Shown here piece after piece: positions 24,783 through 33,021 of a stretch of DNA of 37,872 bases. The notes under the pieces were generated by a model, which searched no databases, was not told the origin of the DNA, and saw nothing but the letters and a program-made list of their open reading frames with translations. Numbering within the stretch: the first letter of the stretch is position 1; every line of letters begins with the position of its first letter. The DNA is from UBA6019 sp035535055 (lineage in GTDB: Bacteria; Chloroflexota; Dormibacteria; Dormibacterales; Dormibacteraceae). The stretch is taken from the NCBI GenBank assembly GCA_035535055.1, contig DATLQT010000098.1, forward strand, positions 1 to 37,872. The letters are read 5' to 3'. Position numbers and translations under genes: made by a program.

Positions 24783-25649
24783 ATGCCCGAGTTGCGCCAA
24801 GTGGTGGTGGTCGGGGCGGGGACCATGGGTTCGCAGATCGCCCTCCAAACCGCGCTCAGCGGTCGCTACCGCGTGACCCTGGTCGACGCCGGGGCGGAGC
24901 AGCTCGAGCGAGCGCAAGCGCAGAATCGAAAGCTGGTCGCTCGCGGCATCGAGAAGGGCCGCTACACCGATCGCCAGGGCGCCGGCGCGCTGACCGCGAT
25001 AACGACCGGCACCGAGCTGGCGGCCGCGGCGGCTGGCGCCGACCTCGTTATCGAGGCGGTCTTTGAGGACTTCGAGGTCAAGAAGGCGATCTTCGAGCAG
25101 GCTGACGCGGGCGCGCCAGCGCACTCGATCCTGGCCAGCAACTCGAGCAGCATCGCCATCAGCCGGCTGGCGGCCGTGACCAGACGGCCAGATCGTTGCT
25201 GCAACATGCACTTCTTCCACCCGGTGACTGTCATGGCCCTCTGTGAGGTCGTGCAGGGACCGCAGACGTCGGAGGAGACGATCGCCACCGCGATGGAGTT
25301 CGTGCGCTCCATCGACCGGGTGCCGGTGCAGATCCGCCGGGAGGTTCACGGCTTCATCGTCAACCGGATCCTGGTCGAGGCGATCGAGGAGGCCCTCCGC
25401 CTGCTCGAGGGCGGCTACGCCAGCTTCGAGGATATCGACATCGCCGTCAAAAAGGGCCTCAACTGGCCAATGGGGCCGTTCGAGCTGCTCGACTTCAGCG
25501 GCATCGACATCTTCCAGGGCGTCCTCGAGGACCGCCACCGGCTGGGCGAGGGACCGGAGCCAAGTCGTGTCCTGCGCGAGAAGGTGGACAAGGGTGAGCT
25601 CGGACGGAAGACCGGGCGCGGCTTCTATGAATACCCGGAGGGCAAGTAG
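24783..25649 (+). CDS. 3-hydroxyacyl-CoA dehydrogenase (3-hydroxybutyryl-CoA type)
   Basis: A 288-residue single-function enzyme of the short HBDH type. The NAD-binding GAGTMG is at residues about 11-16, the catalytic-His motif is NMHFFHPVTVM, and the C-terminal helical domain contains NRILVEAIEEALRLLEGG and KKGLNWPMGPFELLD. It oxidises or reduces 3-hydroxyacyl-CoA with NAD(P)H in beta-oxidation or butyrate/PHB metabolism. ATG 24783 lies 7 bp after TATGTT, a likely -10, so the mRNA is probably leaderless. Its 3' end supplies the Shine-Dalgarno of the next gene. Confidence 0.94.
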   Translation: MPELRQVVVVGAGTMGSQIALQTALSGRYRVTLVDAGAEQLERAQAQNRKLVARGIEKGRYTDRQGAGALTAITTGTELAAAAAGADLVIEAVFEDFEVKKAIFEQADAGAPAHSILASNSSSIAISRLAAVTRRPDRCCNMHFFHPVTVMALCEVVQGPQTSEETIATAMEFVRSIDRVPVQIRREVHGFIVNRILVEAIEEALRLLEGGYASFEDIDIAVKKGLNWPMGPFELLDFSGIDIFQGVLEDRHRLGEGPEPSRVLREKVDKGELGRKTGRGFYEYPEGK

Positions 25650-25651
25650 AA

Positions 25652-26626
25652 CTGGAAACGATCAGGCTCGGCCGCAACGGACTGCGAGTCAGCCGTCTCT
25701 GCCTCGGCACCATGGTCTTTGGCGCGCAGTGCGACGAGGCCGCCTCGGGGACGGTGCTCGACGCGGCAGACGAGCTCGGCTTCACCTTCATCGACACCGC
25801 GGACGTGTACCCGGTGCCACCCGACCTTGCCAGTGCCGGCCGGACTGAGGAGATCATCGGCCGCTGGTTGCGCGGCAAGCGCGACCGCTTCGTGGTCGCC
25901 ACCAAGTTCGGCAGCCGGATGGGCGGGGGGCCCAACGACGGTGGCGCTTCGCGCAAGCACATGGTCGAGGCGTGCGAGGCGTCGCTGAAGCGGCTCCAGA
26001 CCGATCGCATCGACGTCTACTACATCCACCATGCGGACGACCGCACCCCGATCGACGAGACGATGGAGGCCTTCGACCGCCTCCGCGCCGACGGCAAGAT
26101 CCTCTACGTCGGCATCTCCAACTTCTCCGCCTGGCAGCTGGCTCTGGCGCAGGCCGTGGTCGCGGAGGCCAGGCTGGCGCCGATCGCCGCTCTCCAGCCG
26201 CGCTACAACCTCCTCTTCCGGCAGCCGGAGCGAGACCTGCTGCCGCTGGCGGTCGCCCTCGGCATCGGTGTCATGCCCTACAACCCCCTGGGCGCCGGGA
26301 TGCTCACCGGCAAGTATCGCCGAGGTTCCAAGCCGCCCCCGGGGTCGCGTTTCGACTGGGGCGACTACGGGCGGATGTACCAGGGGCGCTACTGGTCGGA
26401 GGAGATGTTCGGCGTGGTCGACGCGGTCGGCGAGGTTGCACAGGCGGAGTCGGCCACCCCGGCCCAGACGGCCCTCGCCTGGTTGCTCGGCCACGAGACC
26501 GTCACCGCGCCCATCGTCGGCGCCAGCAGGCCGGACCAGCTGAAGGAAACCGTTAAGAGCCTGGACGTGAAGCTGAGCCCGGAGTCGATAGCGAAACTGG
26601 AGGACGCCTCGAAGACGTTTCTCTAG
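25652..26626 (+). CDS. Aldo/keto reductase, CTG start
   Basis: A 324-residue NADPH-dependent oxidoreductase barrel. Visible are the N-terminal IRLGRNGLRVSRLCLGTM, catalytic Asp/Tyr region FIDTADVYP, Lys in VVATKFG, His in YYIHHAD, and the C-terminal cofactor loop PIVGASRPDQL. The conserved N-terminus is retained only if translation starts at CTG 25652; the first ATG (25712) would remove the first strand. GGAGGG (25637-25642) lies 9 nt before CTG, and no ATG, GTG or TTG fits. It begins 2 bp after the dehydrogenase stop, so the two are co-transcribed. Substrate unknown. Confidence 0.92.
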   Translation: METIRLGRNGLRVSRLCLGTMVFGAQCDEAASGTVLDAADELGFTFIDTADVYPVPPDLASAGRTEEIIGRWLRGKRDRFVVATKFGSRMGGGPNDGGASRKHMVEACEASLKRLQTDRIDVYYIHHADDRTPIDETMEAFDRLRADGKILYVGISNFSAWQLALAQAVVAEARLAPIAALQPRYNLLFRQPERDLLPLAVALGIGVMPYNPLGAGMLTGKYRRGSKPPPGSRFDWGDYGRMYQGRYWSEEMFGVVDAVGEVAQAESATPAQTALAWLLGHETVTAPIVGASRPDQLKETVKSLDVKLSPESIAKLEDASKTFL

Positions 26627-26635
26627 AGTTCGGGT

Positions 26636-26711
26636 GCCCCCGTAGCCCAATCCCGGCAGAGGCAGCCGACTTAAAATCGGCCCAGTGCGGGTTCGATCCC
26701 CGCCGGGGGCA
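26636..26711 (+). tRNA. Class I tRNA with UAA anticodon (nominal tRNA-Leu)
   Basis: Acceptor GCCCCCG pairs with CGGGGGC. Anticodon stem GCCGA/TCGGC encloses CTTAAAA (anticodon TAA, reading UUA). T stem GCGGG/CCCGC is complete. The variable region is only five bases (CCAGT), whereas bacterial tRNA-Leu normally has a long variable arm. CCA is not encoded, unlike the other three tRNAs here. The D stem has one weak pair. TAGAGT (26624-26629), overlapping the upstream stop codon, may be its -10. The charged amino acid is uncertain. Confidence 0.8.
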
Positions 26712-26857
26712 TTTCGAGTTCAGGACTGGGGCGCCGATCGTGACGGAATGCGAACTCCTTTTCTGCCTGCGTCGCGGCCCGAACCCGGGCGGCCATAGGG
26801 TTTTCGAGTCGATAGGCCGGGGAACGCCGCCGGCACCCCCCGGCCAATGGAGTTGGT

Positions 26858-27655
26858 TCAGGCCTTGTGCGCAACGATGCGCACGAAGCCCATCGTCCTG
26901 CCAGCGTCAAGTTCGATCGCGTCGCGCTCCTTGACCGTGTGTTCCTTCGAACCCGGGAAGATCGGCTCCAGCGGCAGGTCCGAGCAGATGCGGCACCAAT
27001 CGGCCCATAGCCGCCATCCGTCCGGTATGAGGTCGGCGCAATCGATGGTCACCAGCCCGCTTGCCGAAAGGTGCCGACGCCACCACTCGGGGGAGTGGAA
27101 GCCGGCGCTGCGCGGGAACCAGCTCTCGAGATGCTCCGGGATCAAGTCGAGTTCGGCGGTGAGTCCTGGCATCACGATTCCGAGCAGGCCCCCCGGTCGT
27201 AGGAACTTCGACAGGTAGGCGAGGTAGACCTCGTCGGTCCCGAAGTAGTGGTACGCGTCGATGCTGAAGATGGCGTCGAAGTAGCCCTTGGCGAAGTGCA
27301 GCCAATGGGCTTCGGAGTGGATAGGGAACACCCTCTCGGTCAGTTCGGCCGCCTCGATCCGGCGCAGGTTGTCGGCAGCCGGAATCCAGAGGTCGGTGGC
27401 CCAGACCTGGGTGCCGGTCTCAATGGCCACAAACATGGACGTCAAGGCTTTCCCGCAGCCCAGATCCAACACCCTTGCCGTGGAGGGAAGCGGGGCCACG
27501 CCGAGCAGCGACTCGGTGAGCCAGATCGGATGGGGTCCCATTTGGTTCTCCGCGATCCACCAGGGGTCATACCGGTTGCTGAGAGGGAACTGCGGCCTGA
27601 CCAGACGTGCGGCGAGCTTGGGATCGGAGATCGGGAACGGTTTGCGAATCTGCAA
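26858..27655 (-). CDS. SAM-dependent methyltransferase (class I)
   Basis: A 265-residue Rossmann-fold methyltransferase. SAM motif I is VLDLGCGKALTS (about residue 63), motif II the acidic ATDLW, and a post-motif FDAIFSIDAYHYFG is followed by LRPGGLLGIVMPG. The N-terminus (FPLSNRYDPWWIAENQMGPHPIWLTE) and Trp-rich C-terminal half resemble small-molecule methyltransferases. Substrate not identifiable. It is a single gene, divergent from the acidic small protein across a 329-bp gap. Confidence 0.88.
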   Translation of the reverse strand: MQIRKPFPISDPKLAARLVRPQFPLSNRYDPWWIAENQMGPHPIWLTESLLGVAPLPSTARVLDLGCGKALTSMFVAIETGTQVWATDLWIPAADNLRRIEAAELTERVFPIHSEAHWLHFAKGYFDAIFSIDAYHYFGTDEVYLAYLSKFLRPGGLLGIVMPGLTAELDLIPEHLESWFPRSAGFHSPEWWRRHLSASGLVTIDCADLIPDGWRLWADWCRICSDLPLEPIFPGSKEHTVKERDAIELDAGRTMGFVRIVAHKA

Positions 27656-27984
27656 CTGAGAAGCCCCCTCGGTGCTCAGCGCACCGGTGAGCCGGGCACG
27701 GGCGCCCGGCGTGGCAAGGTCTTCAGCGGCAGGTCTTCGCCATGGCCGATCAGTTTAGCCGGAGGGTCCGGAGTCTGATGAGGGGCGGGCGCGAGCCGTG
27801 TATCTCGCGGCCGGGCAACCCTCCACGACTTGGAGTAGCTCGGATTCTGTAAGTCTGCGTGCACTTCCGGTTGGTGTCCCAGTAGCGGTTGCAGGTAAAT
27901 CTCATTCCGAGTCAGGCGGGATACGCCCTCAACCCCGCCGCCACATAGACAGAACGATCTGGGCGGTCGCTAGAATCCAAGGCG
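27656..27984. other. Intergenic region with a possible structured element
   Basis: No convincing gene. On the plus strand, GGAGGG (27763-27768), then GATGAGG, GGGCAACC and the small stem CTCCA/TGGAG, recall pieces of SAM-type riboswitches. Spacing does not fit a full consensus, and the downstream gene is not methionine-related. I treat it as unexplained. Confidence 0.25.
27971..27976 (+). promoter_or_regulatory. -10 box TAGAAT for a probably leaderless transcript
   Basis: TAGAAT ends 8 bp before the ATG at 27985, so transcription would begin at about the start codon. A TAGACA at 27946-27951 is a weak -35 candidate with long (19 bp) spacing. Confidence 0.5.
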
Positions 27985-28341
27985 ATGCCCGATCGGAAGT
28001 CGGAGTACGACCCGGAAGAGGTTCCGGTGATCGAGCCTGACGAGGATCCCGAGTACGAGCCCGAGGATGAGCCTACGGCGCCCACCTCTATGGGTCGGGC
28101 GGGGGCGCAGGCCGACGGATCGGGCGAGCACGAGTTCGAGTACCGCACCGAGGTGCTCTCCGTCGCTCAGCTGGCGGATGGCAAGACCCTTGCCGGGCTG
28201 CTCGCCTCGGCCTCGACCGAAGGCTGGCACTACGTCGGGGTCCTCGACGCGGGCGAGCGGAGGGTCGTCCTCCTGCGCAAGCTGAAGAAGACGCAACGGG
28301 AGCGGCGCAGCGTTGGCTTCGCGGCTCCCGGGCGTTCCTAG
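27985..28341 (+). CDS. Small acidic protein with DUF4177-like C-terminus
   Basis: A 118-residue protein. The first 45 residues are dominated by Asp/Glu/Pro (EEVPVIEPDEDPEYEPEDEP) and are probably disordered. The C-terminal part (EYRTEVLSVAQL, then LASASTEGWHYVGVLDAG and RVVLLRKLKK) resembles DUF4177, a small beta-alpha-beta domain of unknown function. The extreme C-terminus is basic. It directly precedes the response regulator by 26 bp, so co-transcription is likely. Confidence 0.65.
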   Translation: MPDRKSEYDPEEVPVIEPDEDPEYEPEDEPTAPTSMGRAGAQADGSGEHEFEYRTEVLSVAQLADGKTLAGLLASASTEGWHYVGVLDAGERRVVLLRKLKKTQRERRSVGFAAPGRS

Positions 28342-28367
28342 ACCGCGAAAGAAAGCCTCCTTCTCAC

Positions 28368-29093
28368 ATGCCCGACAACCAGACCGCCACCCAGTCGCGC
28401 AAGCGCGTGCTCCTGATCGAGGACGAGTCGGCGATTCGCACCGTCGTCACCGAGATCCTCCGCCACGAGGGCTTCGAGGTACTCGAGGCCTCGGCGGGCC
28501 AGGCGGGAATCCGCACTGCAGTTTCGCGCGAGCCCGACATCATCCTGCTCGACTGGGTGCTGCCCGACATCTCGGGGCTCGACGTCTGTCGCGAGATCCG
28601 CCGCCAGGGCGTTCTCTGCCCCGTCCTGATGCTGACCGGCCGCTCCTCCAAGGTGGACATGGTGGTCGGGCTCGAGGTCGGCGCCGACGACTACATCACC
28701 AAGCCGTTCGACGCCCGCGAGCTGACCGCCCGGCTGCGAGCCCACCTACGTCGGGCCGAGGGAACGCCGGCGGCCAGCCGGCGCGAAGGCCTGCTGGTAG
28801 TGGGCGGCGTCCAGATCGATACCGAGAGTCGCCGGGTCCGGATCGCAGACGAGGAGATCCAGCTGACGATGACCGAGTTCAACCTGCTGGCGCTGCTCGC
28901 GGCCAATGCCGGCCGGGTGCTGACCCGGGCGCAGCTGCTGGAGAAGGTCTGGGGCTACCTCGCCGACGTCGACTATCACTCGGTCGATCCCCACATGCAG
29001 CGGCTGCGACGAAAGCTGAACACCAATGAGTCCGCGCGGGTCGCGCTGGAGGCCGTTCCGGGGCTCGGGTATCGACTCACCCCGCTGGGGTAA
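28368..29093 (+). CDS. OmpR/PhoB-type response regulator
   Basis: A 241-residue regulator. The receiver domain (about 12-125) has the acidic pair in LLIEDE, phosphoacceptor Asp in ILLDWVLPD, Thr in LMLTGR and Lys in ITKPFD. A linker precedes the winged-helix DNA-binding domain (about 145-240) with TMTEFNLLALLA and DPHMQRLRRKL. No kinase is adjacent. The orphan kinase at 17478-18626 is a possible but unsupported partner. It begins a co-directional run through rdgB. Confidence 0.95.
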   Translation: MPDNQTATQSRKRVLLIEDESAIRTVVTEILRHEGFEVLEASAGQAGIRTAVSREPDIILLDWVLPDISGLDVCREIRRQGVLCPVLMLTGRSSKVDMVVGLEVGADDYITKPFDARELTARLRAHLRRAEGTPAASRREGLLVVGGVQIDTESRRVRIADEEIQLTMTEFNLLALLAANAGRVLTRAQLLEKVWGYLADVDYHSVDPHMQRLRRKLNTNESARVALEAVPGLGYRLTPLG

Positions 29094-29111
29094 AAGGTCC
29101 AAGCTAGGCCG

Positions 29112-29924
29112 ATGCCCGATCCCCGCCCGATTGGCGTCTTCGACTCGGGCGTCGGCGGGCTGACGGTCCTACGGGAGATTCACGAGCGGCTGCCCAACGA
29201 GCCGACCATCTACCTCGGCGATTTGAAGCACTTCCCCTACGGCCCCCGCTACCAGGAGGAGGTGAAGGGATTCGCCTTCGACATCATCGAGTACTTCCAG
29301 AGCCGCGACGTGAAGTTGGTGGTGATCGCCTGCAACACCGCCACGGCCGCTGCGCTCAACCAGGCTCGGGAGAAGTTCGACATCCCGATCATCGGCGTCA
29401 TCGGCCCAGGGGCCCAGGCCGCCGTCGAGGCTACCCGGCGCAACCTGGTCGGCGTCATCTCCACCGAGGGTACGCGGTTGAGCCAGGAGTACCTGCACGC
29501 GATCAAGGACGCCGATCCGATGGTTGGCGTCTACCAGAAGGCGTGCCCGGAGCTGGTCGAGATCGTGGAGGCGGGGGAGGCAGACACGTCGCGAGCGGTG
29601 GAGGTGCTCAAGCGCGACCTGGCTGAGATCGTCCATCTCGGAGCGGATGTCCTAGTCCTCGGCTGCACCCATTACCCCCTACTTAGAGGCAGCATCGAGC
29701 GCGCCTACCCCGGCGCCTTTGAGCTCGTCGACTCCGCCCGGACCACGGCCGCCAAGGTCAGCCGCCAGCTCCGCCACGCGGGGATGGAGGCGCCCAGTGA
29801 CACGCCTGCCCGCCACGAACTGATCGTCACCGCGATCCCTCGCCAGTTCAACGAGGTCGCGACCATCCTCTTTGGACAGGAGGTCCCCGAGGTGAAAGAG
29901 GTCGATCTTTGGGAAGCGCGCTAG
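29112..29924 (+). CDS. murI: Glutamate racemase
   Basis: A 270-residue cofactor-independent racemase that makes D-glutamate for peptidoglycan. Catalytic cysteines are in ACNTA and GCTHYPLL, and GVFDSGVGGLTVL opens the protein. The usual GDTARxPYG reads GDLKHFPYG here, a divergent substrate loop. It starts 18 bp after the response regulator and overlaps the next gene by 16 nt. Confidence 0.95.
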   Translation: MPDPRPIGVFDSGVGGLTVLREIHERLPNEPTIYLGDLKHFPYGPRYQEEVKGFAFDIIEYFQSRDVKLVVIACNTATAAALNQAREKFDIPIIGVIGPGAQAAVEATRRNLVGVISTEGTRLSQEYLHAIKDADPMVGVYQKACPELVEIVEAGEADTSRAVEVLKRDLAEIVHLGADVLVLGCTHYPLLRGSIERAYPGAFELVDSARTTAAKVSRQLRHAGMEAPSDTPARHELIVTAIPRQFNEVATILFGQEVPEVKEVDLWEAR

Positions 29925-30862
29925 ATCAAGAGGTCTTCGGGCCGGTGGCCGCCGACCTCGCCGCCTTCGAGGCCCGCATCCGGGACTCCATCAGCGCCGA
30001 CGGCGCGCCGCTGGCCACCGCGATGGGTGACCTCTTTTCGGCTGGCGGCAAGCGCCTCCGGCCGGCCCTGGTGCTGCTGGCAGGCCGACTCGGCCGGCTG
30101 ACGGAGGGACACGTCCACGCCGCGATGGCGGTCGAGCTGACCCATGCCGCGACGCTGGTCCACGACGACGTGATCGACCGGTCGCCGATCCGCCGGGGGC
30201 GGCCGACGGTGGCGGCCTCGCTCGGCGACGCGCCCGCCATCCTAGTCGCGGACTACTACTTCGCCAAGGCCTACCAGGAGGCTGCTCGGAGTGATGACCC
30301 GGCGGTGGTGGGGGCGATAGCGTCGGCGGTGATGACGATCTGTCGCGGGGAGCTGGCCCAGGACCGGGCGCGCTACGACTACCGGCCATCGCTGGACGAC
30401 TACCGCGCCCGGATCGAGGCCAAGACCGCCGCCCTGCTGGCGGCCAGCGTCTGGGTCGGAGGTCGCCTGGCCGGGCTGTCGGAGGGCTCCCAGGAGTCGC
30501 TTAGAAACTACGGGCTCGAGCTGGGGCTCGCCTTCCAGATCGCTGATGACGTGCTCGACTACACGTCCGAGTCGGGAGAGCTCGGCAAGCCGGTGGGCCA
30601 TGACCTCCTGGAGGGCCACGCCACCCTCCCCCTGCTGCTCGCCGGGTTGCCGGCTGAGCTGCCTTCGGGCCAGCCGTTGACGGCGGCCAGGGTCGCCGAG
30701 GTGGTCGCCGAGGTCCGCGCCTCGAAGGGACCCGAACGCGCTCTCGAGGAGGCCCGCCGGCATGCCGAAGCCGCCGGCGGCCTACTGGTAGGGGTGCCCG
30801 AGGGGCCAGCGCGGGAGAGCCTCGCCGCGCTCACCCACTACGTCGTGGAGCGCCGCTTGTGA
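29909..30862 (+). CDS. Trans-polyprenyl diphosphate synthase
   Basis: A 317-residue isoprenyl synthase. The first Asp-rich motif is HDDVID (usual DDxxD), GGKRLRPALVLL precedes it, and the second motif is QIADDVLDY. The family extends allylic diphosphates to chain lengths used for quinone side chains; chain length cannot be fixed by eye. The start is TTG 29909 inside the end of murI, and its stop overlaps the next start in GTGA. Placement between murI and a tetrapyrrole-type enzyme suggests a general envelope and cofactor operon. Confidence 0.93.
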   Translation: MGSALDQEVFGPVAADLAAFEARIRDSISADGAPLATAMGDLFSAGGKRLRPALVLLAGRLGRLTEGHVHAAMAVELTHAATLVHDDVIDRSPIRRGRPTVAASLGDAPAILVADYYFAKAYQEAARSDDPAVVGAIASAVMTICRGELAQDRARYDYRPSLDDYRARIEAKTAALLAASVWVGGRLAGLSEGSQESLRNYGLELGLAFQIADDVLDYTSESGELGKPVGHDLLEGHATLPLLLAGLPAELPSGQPLTAARVAEVVAEVRASKGPERALEEARRHAEAAGGLLVGVPEGPARESLAALTHYVVERRL

Positions 30863-32259
30863 GCCGCGTCTATCTGGTCGGGATCGGCCCCGGAAGCCCC
30901 GGCCTGCTCACTATCAAGGCGGCGGAGGCGATTCGCTCGGCGGACATCGTGCGCCATCCGCCGGAGGTCGAGCCCGCCATCCTCGGCATGGCCCGGCCGG
31001 GTGCTGTGATGGGGCCCTACCGGGAGGCCGACGAGATCATCCAGCTCGCCAAGCACGACCACCGGGTGGCGGTGCTGTTCCACGGCGACCCGTTCGCGCT
31101 CGGTTTCGGCGCCAGCCTGGCACTCCGCCTGCGGCAGGAGGACATCCAGTTCGAGGTTGTGCCCGGAGTGCTCGCCGAGGCTGCCGGGCCCGCTATCAGC
31201 GGGATCTCTCCCGACCGCCTCGGCCGGCCCGGGTACGCCGGGACGGTCGCCTTCCGGCTCACGACCGGCGAGGTTGAAAGGGCGGTCGCCGACATGCTCG
31301 TGGCCGGAGCCGACGCCTCCGCCGACGCCGTCCTCATCCTGAATCCGGGGCGGGCCGGCCAGCGCAAACTGGTGGGCCCCCTCGGCGAACTGGCACAGCT
31401 GGCGAAGCCCCTGCGACACGAGGAGCTGGTCCTCGTCGTCGGTCGTGGGGTGGAGGCGGCCGAGAGCCTCGACAGCCTCGTCGGCCGGCCCCTCCACGGC
31501 CGCCGGGTGCTGGTGACGCGCGCCCGCCAGCAGGCGGAGGAGTTCCACCGTCACCTGGCCGACCTCGGCGCCTGGGTCGTCGACGTCCCCACCATCGAGG
31601 TGCGTCCGCTCCGGATCGACGGCCACATCCGGGATTCCGTGGACCGGCTCGACCAGACCCAGCTGGTCGTCTTCGCCTCGGTGAACGCGGTTGACATCTT
31701 CTTCGACATGCTGTTCGAGCTCGGTCGCGACGCCCGCGCACTCCGCAACTCGCGACTCTGCGCCATCGGCCCGGAGACCGCTCGCGCCCTTGAGGGCCAC
31801 GGCCTGGTGCCGGAGCTCGTCAGCGGGGAGTACACGGCTGAGGGGTTGGCCGAGACCTTGGGCAACTGGGACCTGACCGGGGCACGCATCCTGGTACCGA
31901 GAGCCCGCCAGAATCGGGACGGCCTGCCCGCCATCCTCGCCAAGCGCGGTGCGGAGGTGGTGATCCTGCCGGTGTACGAACTGGCGTGCCCGACCGGCGC
32001 TTCGACTGAGCTCCACCGGCTGCTCGACGCCGACCCGGTGGACGTCGTCACCTTCACCAGCACCGCGACGGTTGTCAACTTCGCCGGATCCTTTGGGAGT
32101 GAGGACCTCAAGTCGCTGCTGGCAAGGACCAGCGTCGCCTGCATGGGCCCGGTCACTGCCGACACCGCCCGCAGGCTCGGGATGAGGGTCGATATAATCG
32201 CCGGCGAATACACGGCCCGCGGGCTGGCGCAGGCCGTCGCGGCCTTTTTCAAGTCATGA
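30859..32259 (+). CDS. Fusion of tetrapyrrole methylase-like domain and uroporphyrinogen-III synthase (HemD)
   Basis: A 466-residue fusion. The N-terminal half (about 1-215) has the methylase fold: YLVGIGPGSPGLLTIKAAEAI, HGDPFALGFG and VPGVLAEAAGPAISGI. The C-terminal half (about 215-466) is HemD: GRRVLVTRARQQAEEF, VFASVNAVDIFF, RILVPRARQNRDGLP, VVTFTSTATVVNF. CobA-HemD fusions make precorrin-2 or uroporphyrinogen III. Here the methylase half departs from CobA at several conserved places (GIGPGSP instead of GAGPGDP, no clear LVS motif), so its reaction is uncertain, while the HemD half looks normal. GTG 30859 overlaps the upstream stop; its own stop overlaps the next start in ATGA. Confidence 0.85.
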   Translation: MSRVYLVGIGPGSPGLLTIKAAEAIRSADIVRHPPEVEPAILGMARPGAVMGPYREADEIIQLAKHDHRVAVLFHGDPFALGFGASLALRLRQEDIQFEVVPGVLAEAAGPAISGISPDRLGRPGYAGTVAFRLTTGEVERAVADMLVAGADASADAVLILNPGRAGQRKLVGPLGELAQLAKPLRHEELVLVVGRGVEAAESLDSLVGRPLHGRRVLVTRARQQAEEFHRHLADLGAWVVDVPTIEVRPLRIDGHIRDSVDRLDQTQLVVFASVNAVDIFFDMLFELGRDARALRNSRLCAIGPETARALEGHGLVPELVSGEYTAEGLAETLGNWDLTGARILVPRARQNRDGLPAILAKRGAEVVILPVYELACPTGASTELHRLLDADPVDVVTFTSTATVVNFAGSFGSEDLKSLLARTSVACMGPVTADTARRLGMRVDIIAGEYTARGLAQAVAAFFKS

Positions 32260-32972
32260 GCCAAAGCCTTCCTGACCGCCATGTCATCTCGCGGCGCAGG
32301 TCCCGCCGGGCCCCGGCGCCGCCCGCCGCCACCGCCCAGGAACCGGCTCCGCCGATCCCCTGGGCCGCGCTGGTCGGGCTGGCGCTGATCGTCGCCGTGG
32401 TCGCCGGGGCCGGCTACACCCTCGGCCGGGTGATGGCCGTCCAGCCGACGGGCGCCTTCAAGAACTGCCGCACCGCTACCCAGTTGGGACCGCACACCTT
32501 CACCGGGGTTCCCAAGCTCTGCATCGACACCACCAAGACCTACGTGGCCAAGGTCAATACCTCCGCCGGTGAGATCGACATCGTGATGTTGGCCGCCGAG
32601 GCGCCGGTGACGGTGAACAACTTCATCGTCCTGGCCGTCAACGGCTATTACACGGGGCTCCCCTTCCATCGGGTGAGCAGCACGGTCGTCCAGGGCGGCG
32701 ACCCGCTCGGCGACGGGCGCGGCGGCCCCGGTTACACCCTTCCGCCCGAGCCCAATGCGGGGCAGTGGACGGCGGGTGCCGTCGGCATGGCGCGTGATCC
32801 CGACGGCAGGATCAACGGCAGCCAGTTCTTCATGCTCGTGACCGACTGGCCGAACGGGGGACCCGGCGACACCGTGTTCAACCACTTCGGCACCGTGCTC
32901 GGCGGCTCCCAAATCCTGAGCCAACTCAAGGCCGGAGACCGGATCCTCGGCGTCTCCATCAGCATCCAGTGA
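32256..32972 (+). CDS. Membrane-anchored cyclophilin-type peptidyl-prolyl isomerase
   Basis: A 238-residue protein. A basic, Pro/Ala-rich N-terminus and one membrane segment (about 36-60, WAALVGLALIVAVVAGAGYTL) place the isomerase outside the cytoplasm. The cyclophilin domain has TSAGEIDIVMLA, PVTVNNFIVLA, PFHRV (active-site Arg) and GSQFFMLV. It should help fold secreted proteins and sits just before the Tat translocase genes. A Cys pair before the domain may form a disulfide. Confidence 0.93.
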   Translation: MSQSLPDRHVISRRRSRRAPAPPAATAQEPAPPIPWAALVGLALIVAVVAGAGYTLGRVMAVQPTGAFKNCRTATQLGPHTFTGVPKLCIDTTKTYVAKVNTSAGEIDIVMLAAEAPVTVNNFIVLAVNGYYTGLPFHRVSSTVVQGGDPLGDGRGGPGYTLPPEPNAGQWTAGAVGMARDPDGRINGSQFFMLVTDWPNGGPGDTVFNHFGTVLGGSQILSQLKAGDRILGVSISIQ

Positions 32973-33021
32973 TCAAACGGGGCGGACGCGACGGCCGAAT
33001 CGTGGCAAGATAGCGGCAACG

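Noticed and set aside
30838..32924. Long minus-strand open frames opposite the methylase/HemD and cyclophilin genes
   Set aside because: High G+C makes long antisense frames common. These have repetitive Arg/Gly/Asp composition and no motifs, while the plus-strand genes are clearly real.
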